A stretch of 64,000 nucleotides of DNA from positions 372,001-436,000 of the forward strand of contig NZ_JANBBF010000009.1 in assembly GCF_024648885.1 (NCBI RefSeq), read 5' to 3'. Of the stretch, positions 58,239-64,000 are shown in pieces. Source of the DNA: Prauserella salsuginis (GTDB taxonomy: Bacteria > Actinomycetota > Actinomycetes > Mycobacteriales > Pseudonocardiaceae). The notes below the pieces were generated by a model. That model was not told where the DNA came from. It made no database searches and saw only the letters and a list, made by a program, of their open reading frames with translations. The position numbers were made by a program, and so were the translations under genes. Position 1 is the first letter of the stretch. The number at the start of each line of letters is the position of its first letter.

Positions 58239-60143
58239 ATGTCCGGTGAAGCAACAGTGACGACCGAGGCGACGGCCGGCTCGCTGCTGCAGGCCCACAC
58301 CCCGGCGTCGGGGCGTCTGCTCGCGCAGCGAGGCCTGTTCGAGGGGCCGTCCGCGGTCGTCAGCAAGGACCTGTACCTCGAGGTCGTCGCGGGTGTCGCG
58401 TCGCGTGACCGTGAGACGGTGACGCTCGAGCCGTCGGCGAAGGCCACGGGAAACACCTACTTCGGCAGGTTCCCCGCGTCGTACTGGCAGCGCTGGACGG
58501 CTGTCCGGTCGGTGACGGTCGAGGCGATCGTGAGCGGTTCCGGCAAGCTGATGGTGCGGGCATCCGACGTCGCGGGTGAGGCACGCACGGTCGCCGCCGA
58601 GGCCATGACCGACGTCGTACAGCGCACCGTGACGCTCGAGGCGAAGCTGGACAAGTTCGTCGACGGCGGTGGGCTGTGGCTCGACCTGGAGACCGACGCC
58701 ATGGAGCGGCTCACGGTCTCCCAGGTGCGCTGGACCGTCGACGCGCCCGAGGAGATCCGTCCGACCGCGGTGACGATCTGCACGATGAACCGCGCCGACG
58801 ACTGCCTGTCGAACCTGCGCACGCTCGCCGATTCGCTGCCAGCCCTGGAGACGCTGGACGCGATCTACGTCGCGGACCAGGGGAACGACACGGTCGACTC
58901 GCGCGACGGATTCGCCGATGTGGCCGCGGCGCTGGGCGACAAGCTCAAGTACATCAAGCAGCCGAACCTCGGCGGCGCGGGCGGCTTCACCCGCGGCCTG
59001 TACGAGGTGGCGGGCCAGGCTGCCGCCGAGCACGCCAACGTGCTGTTCATGGACGACGACGTGCTGCTGGAGCCGGACATCGTGATCCGGCTGACCGCGT
59101 TCTCCAACAAGGCGGCCAACCCGATGATCGTCGGCGGCCAGATGCTGAACCTGCTGCACCCGAACCAGCTGCACGTCGGCGCCGAGTACGCGCAGCTGAA
59201 CGCGTTGCAGCCCGGCGTGCCGGTGCCGCACAGCCCGGAGACCGCCGACCTGCTCGGGGTGGACCGGCGCGGCAAGAAGGTCCGCCAGGAGCGCCGGCTC
59301 GACGCGGGGTACAACGGCTGGTGGTCGTGCCTGATCCCGTCCGAGGTCGTGCAGAAGGTCGGCTACCCGATGCCGTTCTTCTTCCAGTGGGACGACGCGG
59401 AGTACAGCTACCGCGCCCGCGCCGCAGGGTTCCCGACGGTGACGCTGCCCGGCGCCGGCGTGTGGCACGCCGACTTCCACTGGAAGGACTGGGACGAGTG
59501 GCACCGCTACTTCAACCTGCGTAACTCGATCATCACCGCGGCGCTGCACAGCCCGTTCGACCTGAACCTGCTCTCGCGGGTGCTGATGGCGCAGGTGGTG
59601 CGCTACCTGCTCGGCATGCAGTACGGCCTCACGGCGACGCTGATCAAGGCCGTCGAGGACTTCCTCGAGGGTCCGGAGATCCTGCACGACGGCGGTGTCG
59701 CGGCGATGAAGGAGATCCGCGAGATCCGCGGGCAGTACCCGGAGACGAAGCGGCACGACCCGACCAACGTGCCGGGCATCCCGTCGAACAACATCATCAT
59801 CAACAACACGGCGCCGCGGCCGAGCATGCAGCGCGCCGTGCTGCTCAAGCGCATCGTGAACCGCGCGCTCGGCAAGCACCGGTTCAACCTGGGCGCCGTC
59901 CCCGCCGACGAGGCGCACTGGTGGCACATCGCGCTGTTCAAGACGGCCGTCGTCACCGACGCCTCGCAGGAGGGAGTGCGCGTGCGGTCCTACGACAAGG
60001 AGCGCATGGTCGACCTCGGCAAGCGTGCGGTCCAGGTGGTCAGCCGTCTCCGCAAGGAGGGGCATGCGGTGCAGGCGCAGTACAAGCGCGCCATGCCGGA
60101 GCTGACCAGCCGCGAGAACTGGAAGCGCCTCTACGAACTCTGA
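58239..60143 (+). CDS. glfT2: Galactofuranosyltransferase GlfT2
   Basis: A 634-residue GT2/GT78 polymerase that builds the alternating beta-1,5/1,6 galactan from UDP-Galf at the inner membrane face. The N-terminal beta domain (TYFGRFPASYWQRWT) is followed by the GT-A domain with TICTMNRADDCLSNL, the metal-binding LFMDDDVLLEPD (about 272-274) and the catalytic QWDDAEYSYRA (about 384). WHADFHWKDWDEWHRYF supplies the metal His (about 409). A C-terminal helical domain completes the tetramer fold. The ATG has GGAGG nine bases upstream. In M. tuberculosis the gene adjoins glf; here it is 15 kb away beside gtrA. Confidence 0.95.
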   Translation: MSGEATVTTEATAGSLLQAHTPASGRLLAQRGLFEGPSAVVSKDLYLEVVAGVASRDRETVTLEPSAKATGNTYFGRFPASYWQRWTAVRSVTVEAIVSGSGKLMVRASDVAGEARTVAAEAMTDVVQRTVTLEAKLDKFVDGGGLWLDLETDAMERLTVSQVRWTVDAPEEIRPTAVTICTMNRADDCLSNLRTLADSLPALETLDAIYVADQGNDTVDSRDGFADVAAALGDKLKYIKQPNLGGAGGFTRGLYEVAGQAAAEHANVLFMDDDVLLEPDIVIRLTAFSNKAANPMIVGGQMLNLLHPNQLHVGAEYAQLNALQPGVPVPHSPETADLLGVDRRGKKVRQERRLDAGYNGWWSCLIPSEVVQKVGYPMPFFFQWDDAEYSYRARAAGFPTVTLPGAGVWHADFHWKDWDEWHRYFNLRNSIITAALHSPFDLNLLSRVLMAQVVRYLLGMQYGLTATLIKAVEDFLEGPEILHDGGVAAMKEIREIRGQYPETKRHDPTNVPGIPSNNIIINNTAPRPSMQRAVLLKRIVNRALGKHRFNLGAVPADEAHWWHIALFKTAVVTDASQEGVRVRSYDKERMVDLGKRAVQVVSRLRKEGHAVQAQYKRAMPELTSRENWKRLYEL

Positions 60144-60207
60144 TCCGTGCGGGTGTTCGGCCTGCGTCACGCACCACGGCACCGCAGCACGGCGGAGCAC
60201 TGGAGTC

Positions 60208-60267
60208 GTAGCACCGGAGAACCGCGTAGCACCGGAGTCGTAGCGCCACGGCATTGCGGCTCCGGTG
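60208..60267. repeat. 18-bp repeat and hairpin in the convergent gap after glfT2
   Basis: GTAGCACCGGAG occurs at 60208 and 60226 (period 18). The second copy's CACCGGAG (60230-60237) pairs with CTCCGGTG (60260-60267), giving a hairpin that may end glfT2 transcription. Confidence 0.6.
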
Positions 60268-60300
60268 TTGCGGCACCGCGGTGTCTCGGCGGGCTCGCGG

Positions 60301-60543
60301 TCACGGCATGCCGAACACCTTGCCGGATCGCTGCAGATCGTCGACGTACGCCGCGGCGACGTGCGCGAAGTTGACGTGCACGGTGCGGTCGTCGGCGTCG
60401 CGAATGCTCTGCACCGACCCGTGGTCGAGATGCAGGTTCAGCTGGCTGGTCACCTCGTCGACGGCGTCGGCGTGCAGTGGGAACACCAGTGGTTCGCCGC
60501 CGCTGACGAGGTGCAGCACGAGCGCGGGCTTGGTTTCGGTCAT
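60301..60543 (-). CDS. Small conserved protein of unknown function
   Basis: An 80-residue soluble protein: KPALVLHLVSGGEPLVFPLH, then a helix (DAVDEVTSQLNLHL) and strands ending VHVNFAHVAAAYVDDLQRSG. The pattern resembles small actinobacterial proteins of unknown role found near cell-wall genes. A GAGGT directly abuts the ATG, too close for a normal ribosome site, so the start may be leaderless. The function is unknown. Confidence 0.55.
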   Translation of the reverse strand: MTETKPALVLHLVSGGEPLVFPLHADAVDEVTSQLNLHLDHGSVQSIRDADDRTVHVNFAHVAAAYVDDLQRSGKVFGMP

Positions 60544-60693
60544 ACCTCAGCCTGGTCACCGCCGACGGGTGTGGGCAAGGCGGTTCGCCGACAGCGGATT
60601 GTCGGGAGGCCGCCGCATTTCCGGGAGCGGAACCGTCGGATGAGGCGGGGCTGCTAACGTGCTGCCCGCAGGCGGAGCAGAACCGGGGGAGAG

Positions 60694-61467
60694 ATGGCGC
60701 AAACGTTCTCACTGTCGCTGGTGGCAGTGGACATCCTGCTCGAGCAGTACAAGCTCGGGAGGTCGCCGTTTCCGTTCGAGATCCCGCACATGGGCACGAC
60801 CCACACCCAACGCAACCAGGTGCGCGAGGCCGTGTTCCGCGACCTCGAGACACGCGGCCTGGCTCGCGGCGGCCGGCTCGAGCCGGATGCCGAAACCGCC
60901 TTGGAGACCTTCGTTCGTGCGCCACTGATCGTGGCCCTGGCCGGTCAGCTCGCCGACGAGGAGGAGATCTACGCGCGGTCGGTCTCCGACGGCCAGTTCG
61001 CCCTCCTCGTGCGCCAGGACGCCAACATGCTGACGTTCACCGAGGTGCGGCCCACGAACTTCGTCGCAGAGCTGGTGGACCTACTGCCGCTGACGAAACC
61101 CGCCCCCGGCCAATCGATCACCGTGCCGGTGCCCGCCGCGCGCAAGTCGCGGCAGGCGGAAGGCGGCTATGACCCGTTCGGCGGCGTCAAAGCGCCGCGG
61201 TCGTCACAGACGACGTCGCAGGAACGGGCCGTCGCCCGGCTGTTCGAGAAGAAGATGGAGCGCATCGGATTCATCACCGCGTTCGTGCCCGGCGACGGCG
61301 GTAGACCAGCCAAGCTGGATCCCGTGATGTGGTTCGACAACGAGGACGGCCGGCACCTGGGCACCCAGCGAGCCGCCGAAGACGGCCAGAAGTGGGCCAC
61401 CTACGCGCCGGCCGACAACGCCCGCATCGTCTCCCAGCTCTACACCCAACTCGAACCGTACTTGTAG
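60694..61467 (+). CDS. ESX secretion-associated protein of the EspG family
   Basis: A 257-residue soluble protein. The start FSLSLVAVDILLEQYKLGRS, then PFPFEIPHMGTT, TQRNQVREAVFRDLETRGLA, and the mid-protein DGQFALLVRQDANMLTFTEV follow the EspG pattern, which in mycobacteria is a chaperone for PE-PPE substrates of type VII secretion. No ESX core gene or PE/PPE-like gene is adjacent, so this is a stand-alone copy, as is common in Pseudonocardiaceae. The ATG has GGGGGAGAG upstream. A strong hairpin follows the stop. Confidence 0.85.
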   Translation: MAQTFSLSLVAVDILLEQYKLGRSPFPFEIPHMGTTHTQRNQVREAVFRDLETRGLARGGRLEPDAETALETFVRAPLIVALAGQLADEEEIYARSVSDGQFALLVRQDANMLTFTEVRPTNFVAELVDLLPLTKPAPGQSITVPVPAARKSRQAEGGYDPFGGVKAPRSSQTTSQERAVARLFEKKMERIGFITAFVPGDGGRPAKLDPVMWFDNEDGRHLGTQRAAEDGQKWATYAPADNARIVSQLYTQLEPYL

Positions 61468-61469
61468 CG

Positions 61470-61508
61470 GCGTGGCCAGGCGGTGCGGGTCGCACCGCCG
61501 GGCCACGC
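61470..61508. terminator. Hairpin terminator between espG and gntP
   Basis: Outer arms GCGTGGCC/GGCCACGC and inner arms GGCGGTGC/GCACCGCC form a 16-bp stem with one mismatch. It serves the convergent EspG and GntP genes. Confidence 0.8.
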
Positions 61509-61533
61509 GTCGCGATCTGACTACGTGGCGGTG

Positions 61534-62967
61534 CTAAGCGAAAATGCTCAGCACCAGCACGAGGCCGAATCCGATGACGCCGATCAATGTCTCCAGCACC
61601 GTCCACGTCTTGAGTGTGGTCTTGACGTCCATGCCCAGGTAGCGGCCGACAAGCCAGAACCCGGAGTCGTTGACGTGCGAGAGCACGGTGGCGCCACAGG
61701 CGAGCGTGATCACCAGCAGGGCGCGGTACAACGGTGTCACGCCTTCGGTCGCGGCGAGGGTCGGCGCGATGAGGCCGGCTGTGGTGGTGAGTGCGACTGT
61801 GGCCGAACCCTGGGCCACGCGCAGACCGGTGGAGATCAGGAACGCCGCGAGGATGAGGGGGATGCCGAGGTCCTTGAGCGTTTCGGCCAGGGCCTGGCCG
61901 ATGCCGCTGACGTAGAGCACCTCACCGAACATGCCGCCCGCGCCGGTGATCAGGATGATCGCGCAGACAGGCGCCAGCGCTCCGTTGACGATGTTCTCCA
62001 CCGAGGCGCGGGAACGGCCGCGGCCGAGCACCACGAGGCTGACGAGCGCCGTGACGAGCAGTGCGATCGGGGTTGCGCCGAGTACCCGCAGTGCCTGCAC
62101 CCAGGTTGCGTCGGCGTCGACGACGCCTGCGGTGCCGAGGGTGTTCAGACCGGTGTCGAGGAAGATCAACACCATCGGCAGCAGGAGGATTCCGATGACG
62201 GTGCGGAACCTCGGGTAGGGCAAATCCCCGGTTGCCGTGTCCCCACCAGCCGTGTCTCCGTCAGCCGAGTCACCGGTGCCGTGGTTGGTTCCTGACGTAC
62301 CGGCGAGGGAGAGGGCCGGCACGGCCAGGTCCACGCGGCGTCCGATCATCTTGCCGCCGACGTAGCCTGCGAGATACCAGGTAGGCACCGCGATCACCAG
62401 GCCGACGAGCAGTACGAGGCCCATGTCGGCGTCGAGGAACTCGGCTGCCGAGACCGGGCCGGGATGTGGCGGGACGAAGGCGTGCATCACGGCGAACGCG
62501 CCGAGCGGCGGCAGCGCGTAGAACAGCACCGAACCGCCGAAACGGGTGGCGACGCTGAAGATGATCGGGACGAACACCACGAACGCGGCATCGAGGAAGA
62601 TCGGGAACCCGAAGAACAGGGCGGCGACGCCGAGGGCCAGCGGGGCCCGTTTCGCGCCGAACCGGTTGACCAGCGAATTGGCCAGGACGTCCGCGCCTCC
62701 GGTGACTTCCAGTAGGCGGCCGATCATCGCGCCGAGGCCGACGAGCAGGCCGACTTCGGCAAGGGTGGTACCGAAACCGCCCATCAACGTGTCGACGAGC
62801 TCGTCGAGTGGGATCCGCGTGGCCACCGCGGTCAGCACGCTGATCAGTACGAGTGCGATGAGCGCGTGCACCCGGAACTTGATGATCAGCAACAGCAGCA
62901 GCGCGACGGCACCGGCTGCGATCGCCAGCAGTGGGCCCACTCCGTAGGCCGGCGTTATCTCTTCCAT
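61534..62967 (-). CDS. gntP: Gluconate:H+ symporter, GntP family
   Basis: A 477-residue permease with about 12-13 helices. The family landmarks LIIKFRVHALIALVLIS, GLLVGLGAMIGRLLEVTGGA, FGFPIFLDAAFVV and PPHPGP are all present, and the end SHVNDSGFWLVGRYLGM is the GntP signature. It imports gluconate or related sugar acids with protons. An Asp/Gly/Thr-rich insert lies in the central cytoplasmic loop (about 225-250). The ATG at 62967 has AAGGAAA six bases upstream. The sugar kinase gene is 132 bp upstream in the same direction, giving a sugar-acid catabolic unit. Confidence 0.94.
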   Translation of the reverse strand: MEEITPAYGVGPLLAIAAGAVALLLLLIIKFRVHALIALVLISVLTAVATRIPLDELVDTLMGGFGTTLAEVGLLVGLGAMIGRLLEVTGGADVLANSLVNRFGAKRAPLALGVAALFFGFPIFLDAAFVVFVPIIFSVATRFGGSVLFYALPPLGAFAVMHAFVPPHPGPVSAAEFLDADMGLVLLVGLVIAVPTWYLAGYVGGKMIGRRVDLAVPALSLAGTSGTNHGTGDSADGDTAGGDTATGDLPYPRFRTVIGILLLPMVLIFLDTGLNTLGTAGVVDADATWVQALRVLGATPIALLVTALVSLVVLGRGRSRASVENIVNGALAPVCAIILITGAGGMFGEVLYVSGIGQALAETLKDLGIPLILAAFLISTGLRVAQGSATVALTTTAGLIAPTLAATEGVTPLYRALLVITLACGATVLSHVNDSGFWLVGRYLGMDVKTTLKTWTVLETLIGVIGFGLVLVLSIFA

Positions 62968-63099
62968 CGGTTTCCTTTTCTCAACACTGAGTGAATTCGT
63001 GTGCCCGGGGTTCGGCGATTGCGCTGTTGGTGGCAACGGGTTCGGTCGTTGCGATCGGCTGCGCTGCTCGGACTCGAGCGCTCAGGTCGGCGCGGTGTG

Positions 63100-64000
63100 T
63101 CAGCGGGTGACGTCGCTGGCGCCGGCGGCGAGCTCACTGCGGTCGGGGAGGCCTTCCCAGTCGCCTCTGACCGCGACGGTCAGTGCTCCGGCCGCGGCCG
63201 CGTCGTCCAGTTGCTGCCGTACGGGATCGCCGCGGAGTCGGGCGGCCAGGTATGCGGCGGCGAAGGAATCGCCCGCGCCCACCGGGTCGACGACGGTGGT
63301 GGGCCGCGGCGGAACCGTGATGATCTCCCCATCGGTCAGGGCCACCGCGCCGTCCCCGCCGAGTTTGATCACGACCTCGCGCGGTCCGAGTGCGGCCAGG
63401 GCATGGGCTAGCTGTGCCGGGTCGGAGCCGTCCACGAGCAGTCGCGCCTCGTCCTCGGTGGCGAACACTACGGTGGCTGCCGATGCCAGGGGGTGCAGTG
63501 CCGCGGTGGCCTCGTCGGGAGTCCACAGCGCGCGGCGGTAGTTGAGGTCGAGGGAGATCGTCACGCCGGCGGCGCGGGCCGTCTCGGCCGCGGCGAACGC
63601 GGCGTCGCGGGCGGACTCGCTCAGTGCGGGTGTGATGCCGGTCAGGTGGAGTGCGCCGGCCCGCCGGACCGCGGTCTCGTCGACGTCGGCCGGTCGCAGC
63701 CGGGATCCTGCGGAGCCGGTGCGGTAGTAGGAGACGCGAGTCCGCGTTCCGGTCCGCCGCTCCTTGACCATGAGCGCGGTCGGCGCGTGTTCGTCGGTCA
63801 GCACGTGCTCGGCGGGCAGCTGCTGACCGGCGAGGGTCATCCGGATGAGCCTGCCGAACTCGTCGTCGCCGACGCGCCCGATCCAGGTGGCCTGGCCCCC
63901 GAGGCGGGCCACGCCGATCGCGACGGTCGCTTCGGCACCGGCGACGCCGAGGGTCAGGTTCGGCGCATGCCGCAGCGGTCCGACGATGGGCGAGGTGAGC
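63100..64000 (-). CDS. PfkB-family sugar kinase, probably 2-keto-3-deoxygluconate kinase (partial)
   Basis: At least 300 residues are visible and the N-terminus lies beyond the right edge. GGAEATVAIGVARLGG-like VAGAEATVAIGVARLGGQAT, WIGRVGDDEFGRLI, SLDLNYRRALW, and the catalytic signature VVDPVGAGDSFAAAYLA (anion hole plus catalytic Asp) place it in PfkB. YYRTGSAGSRL resembles KDG kinases. Its position upstream of gntP supports a role in gluconate or ketodeoxygluconate use. A fructokinase activity cannot be excluded. Confidence 0.85.
   Translation of the reverse strand, partial: LTSPIVGPLRHAPNLTLGVAGAEATVAIGVARLGGQATWIGRVGDDEFGRLIRMTLAGQQLPAEHVLTDEHAPTALMVKERRTGTRTRVSYYRTGSAGSRLRPADVDETAVRRAGALHLTGITPALSESARDAAFAAAETARAAGVTISLDLNYRRALWTPDEATAALHPLASAATVVFATEDEARLLVDGSDPAQLAHALAALGPREVVIKLGGDGAVALTDGEIITVPPRPTTVVDPVGAGDSFAAAYLAARLRGDPVRQQLDDAAAAGALTVAVRGDWEGLPDRSELAAGASDVTR

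Overview
The window is high-GC (about 70%) actinobacterial chromosome, most likely from a mycolate-less member of the Pseudonocardiaceae (Saccharomonospora/Amycolatopsis/Prauserella type). The reasons are GTG-rich starts, many leaderless genes, a stand-alone EspG protein, DevR/DevS-like sensing, and a full arabinogalactan locus (glf, PAP2, ubiA/DPPR synthase, aftA, emb, dprE1, dprE2, gtrA, glfT2). From right to left the order dprE1 - emb/aft - glf - HAD - serS - Rv3835/Rv3836-like pair - phosphatase/pheA follows the Rv3790 to Rv3838c stretch of Mycobacterium tuberculosis, which lies close to oriC. I see no phage, CRISPR array, rRNA or tRNA.

Layout. 1-5.3 kb: partial CPBP protease, BCCT betaine-type transporter, DUF2470 protein behind an iron box, a conserved unknown, and a GDT1-type cation transporter. 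5.5-14 kb: cytochrome bd oxidase operon cydA-cydB-cydDC(fused)-GAF histidine kinase, facing a DevR-like response regulator. 14-18.6 kb: DUF427 protein, a DUF3558 remnant, an SF1 helicase-like ATPase coupled to a helical-repeat protein, and a 41-residue membrane protein. 19-25 kb: coaA, an ArsR/VOC pair, two tandem paralogs with a PH-like tail, a macro-domain protein, and pheA with a histidine phosphatase. 25-33 kb: a DUF4232 lipoprotein, an MFS exporter, the Rv3835/Rv3836-like pair, a DUF1190-like/glutathionylspermidine synthase-like/DUF350 cluster, and a haloalkane dehalogenase. 33-41.5 kb: SRPBCC/ArsR, serS, an Asp/Glu racemase-fold protein, L-2-hydroxyglutarate oxidase, a GT-C membrane protein, a HAD phosphatase and an LLM oxidoreductase. 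41.8-60 kb: the arabinogalactan block, interrupted by an AT-richer DUF222-HNH gene. 60-64 kb: a small unknown, EspG, GntP permease and a PfkB sugar kinase cut by the right edge.

How the genes work together. Glf makes UDP-galactofuranose, and GlfT2 polymerises it into galactan. The UbiA enzyme and PAP2 make decaprenyl-phosphoribose, and DprE1/DprE2 epimerise it to decaprenyl-phosphoarabinose. AftA, the Emb protein and the AftB-like GT-C proteins use that donor to build arabinan. The cyd operon is cotranscribed with a DevS-like kinase, and a DevR-type box lies upstream of cydA, so oxygen or redox control is likely.

The most unusual signals are a near-parS palindrome with two DnaA-box-like 9-mers between cydA and cydB, a 21-bp tandem repeat family at two convergent gene ends, a 15-bp-arm inverted repeat just upstream of glf, operators placed inside promoter spacers, and the helicase/helical-repeat gene pair.
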